NCBI GenBank assembly: GCA_029243245.1
Contig: JAQWSK010000004.1
Coordinates: 186,001 to 250,000 of the forward strand
From: Flavobacteriaceae bacterium
Lineage (GTDB): Bacteria; Bacteroidota; Bacteroidia; Flavobacteriales; Flavobacteriaceae
Direction of reading: 5' to 3'
Length of the DNA: 64,000 nt
Shown: in pieces, positions 19,143 to 27,224 of the stretch
How positions within the stretch are numbered: the first letter of the stretch is position 1
How the letters are laid out: each line of letters begins with the position of its first letter
Notes under the pieces: generated by a model
Seen by the model: the letters and a program-made list of their open reading frames with translations, nothing else
Database searches by the model: none
Told to the model about the DNA's origin: nothing
Position numbers and translations under genes: made by a program

Positions 19143-20273
19143 GTGAAAATTGCAATTATTTGTTACCCAACTTATGGAGGGAGTGGAGTAGTAGCTACTG
19201 AGTTAGGTCATGCTCTTTCTATTTTAGGTCATGAGATACATTTTATTACCTATAAACAACCTGTAAGGTTAGATACATTAAATAAAAATATTTTTTTTCA
19301 TGAAGTCTTTGTTCCAGAGTATGATCTTTTTCATTACCAACCTTATGAATTAGCTTTATCAAGTAGAATAGTAGATGTTGTTAAAACTCATAAAATAGAG
19401 GTGTTACATGTCCATTACGCAATCCCTCATGCTTATGCTGCATACATGGCTAAAATGATGCTTAAAGATGATGGTATTTCTCTTCCTATTGTTACCACTC
19501 TCCACGGAACAGATATAACCCTAGTTGGAAGTCATCCTTTTTATAAAACAGCAGTTACTTTTAGTATTAATAACTCTGATTTTGTGACATCAGTTTCTAA
19601 GAGTTTAAAAAATGATACAGAATCACTATTTGACATTAATAAATCGATTCAAGTTATTCCAAATTTCATTGATGTAAATAAACATGCTCATCTCGAGAGG
19701 CCATGTCATAGAGAGTCTGTAGCTGATAATAAAGAAAAAATCATAACACATATTTCTAATTTTAGACCCTTAAAAAGGGTAAAAGATGTTGTTAAAATTT
19801 TTGAGATTGTTCAAAAAGAAATTCCTTCTAAATTACTAATGGTAGGAGAAGGGCCTGAAAGAATTAAAGTTCAGAGATATGTTAAAAAAAACAATTTAAG
19901 TGAGAAGGTTTTATTTTTAGGTAAAAGCAATGAGGTTAATGAGTTACTATGTTATAGTGACATTTTTTTGTTGCCATCCGAAAAAGAGAGTTTTGGATTA
20001 GTTGCATTAGAGTCTATGCTTCATAAAGTTCCAGTTATATCAACTAATGCTGGAGGTCTTTCTGAAGTAAATATAGATGGAATCTCAGGATACTTATCTC
20101 CAATTGGAGATGTTAAGCAGATGGCTAATAACACAATTAAAGTTTTGTCTAACGACAAGTTATATAAAAAGCTTCAAGAGGGAGCTTTTGAACAAGCTAT
20201 AAGTTTTGATATTTCTAATATCATTCCTGAATATGAAGAAGTTTACAAGAAAGCTTTAGAAAACTCTATTTAG
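19143..20273 (+). CDS. bshA: N-acetyl-alpha-D-glucosaminyl L-malate synthase
   Basis: 376 residues from a GTG at 19143. The family start MKIAIICYPTYGGSGVVATELG fixes this codon: the nearby ATG at 19141 is out of frame and runs straight into TGA. It is a GT4 glycosyltransferase with two Rossmann domains; HVHYAIPHA, TTLHGTDITLVG and the C-terminal LLPSEKESFGLVALESM (EX7E motif) are typical of BshA. It joins UDP-GlcNAc and L-malate in the first step of bacillithiol synthesis. bshB and bshC are not in the window. Its 3' end overlaps the convergent penicillin-acylase gene by 8 bases. Confidence 0.95.
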   Translation: MKIAIICYPTYGGSGVVATELGHALSILGHEIHFITYKQPVRLDTLNKNIFFHEVFVPEYDLFHYQPYELALSSRIVDVVKTHKIEVLHVHYAIPHAYAAYMAKMMLKDDGISLPIVTTLHGTDITLVGSHPFYKTAVTFSINNSDFVTSVSKSLKNDTESLFDINKSIQVIPNFIDVNKHAHLERPCHRESVADNKEKIITHISNFRPLKRVKDVVKIFEIVQKEIPSKLLMVGEGPERIKVQRYVKKNNLSEKVLFLGKSNEVNELLCYSDIFLLPSEKESFGLVALESMLHKVPVISTNAGGLSEVNIDGISGYLSPIGDVKQMANNTIKVLSNDKLYKKLQEGAFEQAISFDISNIIPEYEEVYKKALENSI

Positions 20274-22359
20274 GGTTATAAATTTTAATTGCTTTTGAAA
20301 GAATTAGTTGTTTATCTAATGTCATTTTTTTTGTTTTGAAAGAAGCATACTCATCCATCTGATCATTATAATGTAAGCTTTTGGGGTCATCTGAGCTTCC
20401 ATAGGATATTATTGATTCAATTTCAGGTCCATTAGGGGTGAATTTAACTAATTCAATATAAGATTCTCCAGCCACAACCCGACTCATCCCTTTTTTGTAT
20501 GGGATTGATTTCATAGCTGTTAAAACATCTCTTAATCCAAATATTGGGATTTCTTTATTTCCCCTAACTAATTTTTGAAATTCTCCTAACTGAACTTTTT
20601 CTTTTCCAAAATATTTTAACATATGTTCCTTTGTTTCTTTCAAAGCCTTAATTAAAAAAGTTTTAGGAAAAATTTTAGGTTCAGATAACATCCTATAGTA
20701 TTTGCCGAGTTTAAAGTATAAAATTGCATATGCTCCTGCTCCAATTGAGTTAATATCTGTTTTTCTGTCCCATTGTTGAATATCAATTAAAATATCTCGA
20801 ATTTCAGGATATTCATCAGCTTTTATCTCAAATAGAGCATTTATATCCATCCAAGTATATGCTAATGGTGTTGGTAGTTTGTTGTCATATTTGATTTTTT
20901 TAAAATCTTCATAATCTAATTCTGAATGTTGGTCAATAAGAGATTTTAACCTTGTGGATCTATTATTGTTAAAAGTTTCAAATCCCATATCTTTTGAAAA
21001 ATCTTCTTTAATTGGATTTTCTTCTATTGAAGTCGATAGAAAAGGAGAGTGATTAGTATTATAAAAATAACCTGAACTTGGTTGCAGAACCTGAGGCAAC
21101 TCTTCAATATCATATGTAGTTGTCCATAATGTCTTTTTAGTATTTCCAGGCACAACATTTTTCCAATCGTATCCCGTTGCTCTTTTAGGAATTAAGCCAT
21201 TAGAAATATAAAAAATAGTATCATTTTTATCAGCATATCCAATATTATAACCAGGAACTGCTTTCATTTTAAGTGTTGAATAAAACTCTGAAAAATTTTT
21301 AGACTTCCCCATTTTCCACCATTGTTCAAGTGCTCTTATTTCATTTAAAGATGGGGTTCTTAATGAATAATATCCAGATATATTTTTTAAAGTTGGACCA
21401 TAAATACTTTTAAAATATCGCTTATTAACTTTAAATGGAATTCCTAAAATTTTTACGCTTACTTCAGCCTTATGTTTTTCCAAATCATAATATTTTCCAT
21501 CAACTAGATATTTGTATCTTTTTTTAGGATGCATTTCTAGAGCATAAACATCAGTTTTATCAGGTCTATTAACTGTATGGCACCAACCTAAATTTTCATT
21601 TACTCCAATTAAAACGTTTGGGCTTCCAGCAAATAGACCTCCTAATATGTTGGTGCCCTCATCACTTTGTAAGTGGACTTCATACCATGAGACTGGTCCG
21701 TCAAGTGGTTGATGAGTATTGATTGCTAAATAGGTGTTTTTATCTTTAGTTTTAATACTATTAAACCCAAATGTGTTTGACCCTTTTTCTTGTTTAGAAT
21801 ATAGGTCAATGGATTGATCAATAATTTTATAGTTTAAATCATTTTTAATTATTTTTTTAGTCCAATAGTCACCTTCAGATGATATAAAGAGTTGTAAATG
21901 GGCATATTTGAGCATTTTTTTTGGGGTCACAGGAAATAAGTCTGGATGTAGAACTTCTTTAGGATGTTTTTTTGCAAAACTATTTATTCCTTGTGAATAG
22001 GCTTCTAGGATTTTTTTATATTCAGGACTAATTTTATTTTCATAATCTTTTTCAACTATTTCATCAGAACCAATGAATTGAGTTAAAAAATCTGCTCCTG
22101 AACCTTTTAATCCAATATGTTTTGAAAGTATTGCATTTCCAGCTAAATAGGATTGTTGAATAGTTTTAAAATCATCTTCGGAGTGGGCCCAAGCCAAACC
22201 ATATGCAAGTTCAGCATCTGTTTTTGCGAAAATATGCGGCACACCATATTCATCTCTAGCAATAGTAATATTTTCAGGGTTGATTTGAGATAAAACATAA
22301 GACGTCACAAAGAAAAACAATGAAACAAATATTAAGAAATGGATTTTTTTAAAATTCAT
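20266..22359 (-). CDS. penicillin acylase family (Ntn hydrolase) protein
   Basis: 697 residues from the ATG at 22357-22359, chosen because MNFKKIHFLIFVSLFFF then begins a proper signal peptide; an upstream ATG at 22407 would put 16 unlikely residues in front. The alpha chain carries ARDEYGVPHIFAKTDAELAYGLAWAHSEDD. GSNTFGFNS (near residue 190) marks the autoproteolytic Gly-Ser junction, with Ser as N-terminal nucleophile of the beta chain. NTHQPLDGPVSWYEVHL is the conserved substrate-pocket segment. Family members hydrolyse amides of penicillins, acyl-homoserine lactones or other acylated amines; the substrate here is unknown. It is probably periplasmic. It is convergent with bshA and divergent from a DUF2892 gene. 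Confidence 0.9.
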   Translation of the reverse strand: MNFKKIHFLIFVSLFFFVTSYVLSQINPENITIARDEYGVPHIFAKTDAELAYGLAWAHSEDDFKTIQQSYLAGNAILSKHIGLKGSGADFLTQFIGSDEIVEKDYENKISPEYKKILEAYSQGINSFAKKHPKEVLHPDLFPVTPKKMLKYAHLQLFISSEGDYWTKKIIKNDLNYKIIDQSIDLYSKQEKGSNTFGFNSIKTKDKNTYLAINTHQPLDGPVSWYEVHLQSDEGTNILGGLFAGSPNVLIGVNENLGWCHTVNRPDKTDVYALEMHPKKRYKYLVDGKYYDLEKHKAEVSVKILGIPFKVNKRYFKSIYGPTLKNISGYYSLRTPSLNEIRALEQWWKMGKSKNFSEFYSTLKMKAVPGYNIGYADKNDTIFYISNGLIPKRATGYDWKNVVPGNTKKTLWTTTYDIEELPQVLQPSSGYFYNTNHSPFLSTSIEENPIKEDFSKDMGFETFNNNRSTRLKSLIDQHSELDYEDFKKIKYDNKLPTPLAYTWMDINALFEIKADEYPEIRDILIDIQQWDRKTDINSIGAGAYAILYFKLGKYYRMLSEPKIFPKTFLIKALKETKEHMLKYFGKEKVQLGEFQKLVRGNKEIPIFGLRDVLTAMKSIPYKKGMSRVVAGESYIELVKFTPNGPEIESIISYGSSDDPKSLHYNDQMDEYASFKTKKMTLDKQLILSKAIKIYNPK

Positions 22360-22460
22360 AAAATAAAGGATATTTAGAGGCAAATATACTTTCATTTTTG
22401 TTAACATTTAATATGTGTATTCTAATGTCAATTTTTTAAATTGCTTAAAATTTATATGAA

Positions 22461-22688
22461 ATGAAAAACAATAGAGACGTAATTAAAGTCAGAAGACATG
22501 ATGCCATATGTGGAATTTTATATTTGACAAGTGCATTTTTAGCAATTAATTTTTCAATAGAATGGATATATATTGCTGTTGGAGTTGGAGTACTTCAATT
22601 AGTTAGTCCAGTTACTAAGTTTTGTCCAGTATATTTTGTGCTAAATAAATTGATGCCTGACACTGAACCTATTCAAAATGGAAAATAG
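22461..22688 (+). CDS. DUF2892 (YgaP-like membrane domain) protein
   Basis: 75 residues with two hydrophobic segments (about 15-31 and 34-50), matching the short DUF2892 domain found alone or fused to rhodanese in YgaP. SPVTKFCPVYFVLNKLM contains the usual CP pair after the second helix. Function of stand-alone DUF2892 proteins is not established. A short open frame (22678) overlaps its last codons and appears broken. Confidence 0.8.
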   Translation: MKNNRDVIKVRRHDAICGILYLTSAFLAINFSIEWIYIAVGVGVLQLVSPVTKFCPVYFVLNKLMPDTEPIQNGK

Positions 22689-22889
22689 TTTTCTAAAACT
22701 TCTTCTCACTATATTTCCATTTTTAGTGTACCCACAATACGAAACACAAGAGTTTGAATAATTATTGATTCTGGCGGAAGAGGTGTAGCAGATATAATTA
22801 TCGTAGGTGTTTCTGAGGTAAATTTCTCATTTATATTTCCACTATTGTGTTTTTTGTATATTGCTTGGTATGGTTTAAGAGTCCGATAA
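22678..22889 (+). pseudogene. probable decayed gene for a small exported/membrane protein
   Basis: I translated this stretch by hand. From the ATG at 22678, overlapping the end of the DUF2892 gene, 27 codons read MENSFLKLLLTIFPFLVYPQ and on, like a signal peptide, and end in TAA at 22759-22761. In another frame, 22758-22889 is open and gives IIDSGGRGVADIIIVGV and then a hydrophobic LLCFLYIAWYGLRVR tail before TAA. The two halves together look like one small secreted or membrane protein broken by a frameshift. I do not recognise a family. It could also be two unrelated chance frames. The rest of the gap up to 23009 is very AT-rich with nothing else supported. Confidence 0.4.
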
Positions 22890-23009
22890 TTACTTAGTAA
22901 GAATTATCTCTTTTTTTAATCTTTTTTTAAATTTGATTTATAGATATTAAGTTTATATAAATAATTTATAACTTATATAAAATTCAATAACCTTTATAAA
23001 TAATGAAAG

Positions 23010-23294
23010 ATGAATAAATATTTGATAAAAAGAGAAATGCCTGGTATATCAGGAGCTCCTGCTAATGATTTAGATGCAGCGGGAAAGAATTCAGAATCTG
23101 TTTTGGCTGCAATGAGATCGGAAGGAAAAAATATAAATCAAGTTGAAAGTTACGTCGCTGGAGATTGTATTTTTTGTGTTTATCAGTCAAGTTCTAAGGA
23201 TTTAATAATGGAGCATAGTGAAAGATCAGGAGTTCCTGCTACAGAAATAACTGAAATTTCAAGTGTAATTAACCATGATACTTCTGAAAAGTAA
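23010..23294 (+). CDS. DUF4242 (SCO4226-like nickel-binding fold) protein
   Basis: 94 residues matching the DUF4242 pattern: YLIKREMPGI at the start, YVAGDCIFCVYQSSSKDLIMEHSERSG in the middle, and PATEITEISSVI at the end. The family is a small ferredoxin-like alpha/beta fold; a Streptomyces member (SCO4226) binds nickel. The conserved Cys in IFCVYQ and the His in MEHSER are present. It stands alone between a broken small gene and an antisense microprotein. Physiological role is unknown. Confidence 0.8.
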   Translation: MNKYLIKREMPGISGAPANDLDAAGKNSESVLAAMRSEGKNINQVESYVAGDCIFCVYQSSSKDLIMEHSERSGVPATEITEISSVINHDTSEK

Positions 23295-23348
23295 TTTTTT
23301 TAATCATGTTTAGTTTTTACTTTATTTAAATTCATTAGCATCAGTTAG

Positions 23349-23492
23349 TTATCTTTTTTTTTTGATAAATAAGTATACAATTAGTGGTGGTATAAATATG
23401 AATAAAAATATTCCAAAATAAACATACGATATATAACAAATCATAATAGCAAATATTAGTGAAATTACATATGTATTTTTTTTATTCATCAT
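23349..23492 (-). CDS. 47-residue predicted membrane protein
   Basis: Minus-strand frame, ATG at 23490-23492 (a second ATG follows immediately) to TAA at 23349-23351. The translation starts MMNKKNTYVISLIFAIMICY and ends IPPLIVYLFIKKKR: a basic N-terminus, two hydrophobic stretches broken by PP, and a basic C-terminus, a pattern typical of real small membrane proteins. No family recognised. It occupies most of the gap between DUF4242 and the M24 gene, and reads divergently from the latter. Confidence 0.5.
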   Translation of the reverse strand: MMNKKNTYVISLIFAIMICYISYVYFGIFLFIFIPPLIVYLFIKKKR

Positions 23493-23529
23493 CTAAAAAA
23501 ATAATTATTAATTTAAAGAAATTAAATTA

Positions 23530-24207
23530 ATGAACGAGGCTAAATTGCGATTAATAGAGGCTGAAAAAAAAGCTTCCCTTTTATTTGATCAGATTAGTAA
23601 TAGAGGTCTAATATGTCCAGGTAAGTCAGAAAACGAGCTTAATGATGACATTTTCAACCTTGCTTATGATATGTATGGAATAAAAAAATACTGGCATAAA
23701 AGAATTGTCAGAGCTGGAAAAAACACTTTAAAGCCATACAAGGAGAATCCTGAGAATTTAATAATACAAGAAGATGATATTTTATTTATTGATTTTGGCC
23801 CCATATTTGACGAATGGGAAGCCGACTATGGTAGAACCTATGTTTTAGGAGAGGATAAATTAAAAATTAAGCTAATGAATGACATTTCAAGAGCATGGAG
23901 GGATTGTAAGAATTTTTTTATCTCACAAAAGTGTATTACTGGTGCTGAACTTTATGATTTTGCGGTTAAAACTGCCAAAAGTTATGATTGGGAGTTTGGA
24001 GGAGAAATTGCTGGCCATTTAATTGGACACTTTCCTCATGAAAAACTAGAAAAAGAAGATAAAACCAATTATGTTCACCCAAAAAATAATATTGATATGT
24101 ATGCCCCAGATAAAAATGGAAATAAAAGAGATTGGATATTAGAAATACATTTCATTAACAAAGAAAAAGAAATTGGAGGTTTTTTTGAACAACTTCTAAC
24201 TTGTTAA
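23530..24207 (+). CDS. M24 (aminopeptidase P / creatinase-like) family protein
   Basis: 225 residues, only the pita-bread catalytic domain without the N-terminal domain of full prolidases. Expected metal ligands can be picked out: Asp in DILFIDFGPI, Asp in EADYGRTYVLG, His in AGHLIGHFPHE, Glu in WILEIHF and a Glu in GGFFEQLL. M24 proteins cleave X-Pro bonds or act on creatine-like substrates. The pattern is shifted relative to classical aminopeptidase P, so the substrate is uncertain. The oxidoreductase gene starts 12 bases downstream, suggesting cotranscription. Confidence 0.78.
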   Translation: MNEAKLRLIEAEKKASLLFDQISNRGLICPGKSENELNDDIFNLAYDMYGIKKYWHKRIVRAGKNTLKPYKENPENLIIQEDDILFIDFGPIFDEWEADYGRTYVLGEDKLKIKLMNDISRAWRDCKNFFISQKCITGAELYDFAVKTAKSYDWEFGGEIAGHLIGHFPHEKLEKEDKTNYVHPKNNIDMYAPDKNGNKRDWILEIHFINKEKEIGGFFEQLLTC

Positions 24208-24219
24208 AACTATTTTTAA

Positions 24220-25818
24220 ATGATTCAATCTTATAAAAAAAAATATAATATAGAAGACCATTATGATGTGATAATGATTGGTTCGGGAATTGGGTGTTTA
24301 TCTGCTGCAGCAATTTTATCAAAAGAAGGTAAGAAGGTTCTAGTCTTAGAAAGACATTATACTGCTGGGGGATTTACTCATGTTTTTAAAAGAAGAGGTT
24401 ATGAATGGGATGTAGGTATTCATTATATAGGCGAAGTTCAAAGGAAGAATAGCGCGATTAGATTGCTTTTTGACTATATCACTAATTCAAACCTTAAATG
24501 GGCAGATATGGGTCCTGTTTATGACAGGATAATTATTGGTAAAAAAAAGTATGATTTTGTAAAAGGAGTCAAGAACTTTAAAAATAAATTAGTTGAATAT
24601 TTTCCAGATGAAGAATCTTCAATTAAAAATTATATAAATCTTATTTTTTCTTCAAACAAAGCTACAAGTAAGTTTTATATGAGCAAGGTTCTTCCGAATT
24701 TCATTGATATGATTGTAGGTCGTTTTATGAGAAAAGATTATTTAAAATATTCTAATCAAACAACTTATGAGGTTTTATCAAAAATTACTAAAAATGATGA
24801 GCTTTTAAAAGTTCTTACTGCTCAATATGGAGATTATGGTCTTCCGCCTAAGCAAAGTAGTTTTGCAATGCATGCTTCAGTTGTTAAGCACTATTTTGAT
24901 GGAGGTAGTTTTCCAGTTGGGGGGTCTTCAAGAATTTTAGACACAATAGATCCAGTCATAGAAAACTCTTCTGGAACAATTTTAGTTAACGCAGAAGTTG
25001 AAGAGGTTATTGTTAAAAATAATACTGCTACTGGCGTGATAATGAATGACGGTAAAGAGTTTTATGCCAAAACAATAATTAGTGGTACCGGGGTTTTTAA
25101 TACATATGAAAAATTGATTCCTGAAAAGGTTAATCAACAACACAAACTTGATTCAAAGTTAAATAAAATTAAGCCTTCTGTTTCTCATGGGTGTTTATAT
25201 ATTGGTCTAAATGGATCTCCAGAAGATTTAAATCTACCCAAAAACAACCTTTGGGTATATCCAGATAAAGGAAGTCATGATCAATGTGTGGACGACTATT
25301 TAAATGATATTGATGCACCATTTCCATTGGTTTATATTTCTTTTCCATCATCTAAGGATCCTTCATGGAATAAAAGATACCCAGGAAAAAGTACTATTGA
25401 TGTGATTACTCTTTTACCTTACAAGGTTTTTTCTCAATGGGAGGGTACAAGATGGATGAATAGGGGGGGTGAATACAATAATTTAAAAGAAAAAATAGCT
25501 CAAAGACTTTTAGATTGTTTATTTCTTCAGCTTCCAAATCTTAAAGATAAAGTAGATCATTATGAGCTTTCAAGTCCTCTAACTACTCAAAACTTCGTTA
25601 ATTATAAAAAGGGTGAGCTTTATGGAATTGATCATGATCCCGGTCGTTTTAATCAAACTTTTTTAAAGCCTAAAACACAAATAAAGAATTTTTTTCTTAC
25701 TGGTCAAGATATTGTTACTGCTGGAGTAGGAGGCGCTTTATTTTCAGGTTTATTAACTGCTAGTGCTGTGACTGGAAAAAACATAATAAATAGAATTAAA
25801 AGAAGCTCTAAGTCATAA
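24220..25818 (+). CDS. CrtI/RetSat-like FAD-dependent oxidoreductase
   Basis: 532 residues. The FAD-binding beta-alpha-beta unit is DVIMIGSGIGCLSAAAILSKEG (about 19-40), followed by VLVLERHYTAGGFTHVFKRRGYEWDVGIHYIG, typical of phytoene desaturase, carotenoid isomerase (CrtISO) and retinol saturase. NFFLTGQDIVTAGVGGALFSGLLTA near the C-terminus is the second FAD-contacting motif. It likely works on an isoprenoid or other unsaturated lipid, possibly membrane-associated. There are no other carotenoid genes nearby (no crtB or crtY), so the substrate stays open. It follows the M24 gene closely and ends before a hairpin terminator. Confidence 0.85.
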   Translation: MIQSYKKKYNIEDHYDVIMIGSGIGCLSAAAILSKEGKKVLVLERHYTAGGFTHVFKRRGYEWDVGIHYIGEVQRKNSAIRLLFDYITNSNLKWADMGPVYDRIIIGKKKYDFVKGVKNFKNKLVEYFPDEESSIKNYINLIFSSNKATSKFYMSKVLPNFIDMIVGRFMRKDYLKYSNQTTYEVLSKITKNDELLKVLTAQYGDYGLPPKQSSFAMHASVVKHYFDGGSFPVGGSSRILDTIDPVIENSSGTILVNAEVEEVIVKNNTATGVIMNDGKEFYAKTIISGTGVFNTYEKLIPEKVNQQHKLDSKLNKIKPSVSHGCLYIGLNGSPEDLNLPKNNLWVYPDKGSHDQCVDDYLNDIDAPFPLVYISFPSSKDPSWNKRYPGKSTIDVITLLPYKVFSQWEGTRWMNRGGEYNNLKEKIAQRLLDCLFLQLPNLKDKVDHYELSSPLTTQNFVNYKKGELYGIDHDPGRFNQTFLKPKTQIKNFFLTGQDIVTAGVGGALFSGLLTASAVTGKNIINRIKRSSKS

Positions 25819-25884
25819 TCTATGTGATGAGTTTATAAACTACTTGTGTTAATCTGTGTAGTCATTTATACAATTAGAAAGTAA

Positions 25885-25906
25885 AAACCCTCCAAATGGA
25901 GGGTTT
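25885..25906. terminator. bidirectional hairpin terminator between the oxidoreductase and hsp20
   Basis: AAACCCTCC, loop AAAT, GGAGGGTTT forms a perfect 9-bp stem. Reading from hsp20 on the minus strand, the stem runs into TTTTT, so it is strongest in that direction; on the plus strand the tail is TTT then A-rich. It lies between two convergent genes. Confidence 0.85.
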
Positions 25907-25945
25907 AAAAAATTAATTTTTAAAAGAACCAAATACTATAAATCG

Positions 25946-26365
25946 TTATTTGATTTTTATTAATTTCTTTTGTTGAGGTTGAGCTTCCTTAGTTTTAGGT
26001 AATTTAATCTCTAGCACACCATTAATATAAGAAGCGCTAATTTTTGATAATTCTACACTTTCAGGAATTTTAAAATTTCTTTTAAATGAGCTGTAATTAA
26101 ATTCCTGCCTTGTAAAGTCATTGTTTTCATTACCATCATCTTGAATAACCTGTATTAACAAAACTTTATTTTCGAAGCTTATTTCAAAATCAGCTTTATT
26201 TAGTCCAGGTGCTGCAATTTGTAGAGAAAAGTATTTGTTATTTTCTTTTACATTGACAGCCGGTGATGAATTAGAGTAATCAGGAACAGTTACGTTCCAA
26301 TTTGTGTTCAAAAATTCATCCATCAAGGATGGAAACCATGTATTTTGTTTTCTAATTAAATTCAT
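25946..26365 (-). CDS. Hsp20/alpha-crystallin small heat-shock protein
   Basis: 139 residues, typical length. The alpha-crystallin domain spans about 30-135: PAVNVKENNKYFSLQIAAPGLNKADFEISFENKVLLI, and SYINGVLEIKLPKTKEAQPQQKKLIKIK with the conserved GVL motif and an I-x-I tail for oligomer contacts. The N-terminal WFPSLMDEFLN is the usual Bacteroidota start. It holds unfolding proteins in a refoldable state in the cytosol under heat stress. It is a single gene with its own terminator downstream, and two similar operator-like boxes upstream. Confidence 0.95.
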   Translation of the reverse strand: MNLIRKQNTWFPSLMDEFLNTNWNVTVPDYSNSSPAVNVKENNKYFSLQIAAPGLNKADFEISFENKVLLIQVIQDDGNENNDFTRQEFNYSSFKRNFKIPESVELSKISASYINGVLEIKLPKTKEAQPQQKKLIKIK

Positions 26366-26433
26366 AATATTTATATTTTAGTTAAACATTTGTTCAATTA
26401 CCATTATTCAAAATCAATGCCTTAACAATTTAA

Positions 26434-26446
26434 TGACAAAATGGCA
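26434..26446. promoter_or_regulatory. operator-like box 1 before hsp20 (TGACNAAATGNCA)
   Basis: TGACAAAATGGCA, an imperfect inverted repeat (TGACA / TGGCA), 69 bases upstream of the hsp20 ATG. A second copy, identical at 11 of 13 positions, starts 32 bases away (about three helix turns). Confidence 0.5.
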
Positions 26447-26464
26447 GTAAAAATACACAAACAC

Positions 26465-26479
26465 ATGACTAAATGTCAT
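26465..26479. promoter_or_regulatory. operator-like box 2 before hsp20 (perfect inverted repeat)
   Basis: ATGACTAAATGTCAT: arms ATGAC and GTCAT are exact reverse complements around TAAAT. It shares TGACNAAATGNCA with box 1 and lies in the gap between the ZIP transporter gene and hsp20, so it may regulate hsp20. Confidence 0.5.
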
Positions 26480-26501
26480 TAATTGGTAAAATAAGTCAGT
26501 T

Positions 26502-27167
26502 TTATATAATTAGAGATATTATAATGGCTAATATTATACTTAGGATTTTTTTGATATTAAATCTGTGACCTTCACTACTTTCAAAAAGGATTGTTGTTCC
26601 AATGTGCAATAACATTCCTACCACAAGAGCAGTCAGCTGGAATAATATATTTTCTATAATGGGAAAACTATTAGAAATAATTGCTCCTATTGGAGTCGCT
26701 AAAGAGAAAACTCCTAAGTAAAATAAAATATAAGTATATGAATCTCCTTTCTTATAAAAGATGAAATAAACTACCATTGCTACTGGAATCTTATGAATAA
26801 ATAATCCCCAACTTAATATTTCAAATTTATTTATTGGTATTCCTTCTAATAATGCGTGAAAGCATAAACTTGCTAAAATTATAAATGATTTTGCATGATT
26901 TGCTTTACTATGTGAATGCCCATGTTCTGTGCCCTTTGAAAAGAATTCTAAAATAATTTGTAATAAAATACCAATCATTATCCAAGGACCTGGAGAAAAG
27001 GACTCTTTAATATATAGTACAGGTAAAATATCGGAAACAATCAAACTTATTAGAAATGCTCCACTAAATGCTAATAATAGTTTTAGATCTTTTTGTTTAA
27101 AATTATAGGCTATTATAAAGCCAATCAAGCAACCAATAAATGGTAATAAAATATTAATAATTTTCAT
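26502..27167 (-). CDS. ZIP family metal transporter
   Basis: 221 residues with about eight hydrophobic helices, normal for bacterial ZIP proteins. A His-rich loop (HGHSHSKANHAK, around residue 83) precedes CFHALLEGIPI, the ZIP helix-4 signature with metal-binding His and Glu. VGMLLHIGTTILFESSEGHRF near the end matches the last ZIP helices. ZIP carriers bring Zn2+, Fe2+ or Mn2+ into the cytosol; the metal is not predictable here. It is divergent from the THUMP methyltransferase gene. Confidence 0.85.
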   Translation of the reverse strand: MKIINILLPFIGCLIGFIIAYNFKQKDLKLLLAFSGAFLISLIVSDILPVLYIKESFSPGPWIMIGILLQIILEFFSKGTEHGHSHSKANHAKSFIILASLCFHALLEGIPINKFEILSWGLFIHKIPVAMVVYFIFYKKGDSYTYILFYLGVFSLATPIGAIISNSFPIIENILFQLTALVVGMLLHIGTTILFESSEGHRFNIKKILSIILAIIISLII

Positions 27168-27224
27168 TTAGAATAAAAATTCATGTTCAGCAAAATTAAA
27201 GTATTTTTGATCTGTACATGTTTT

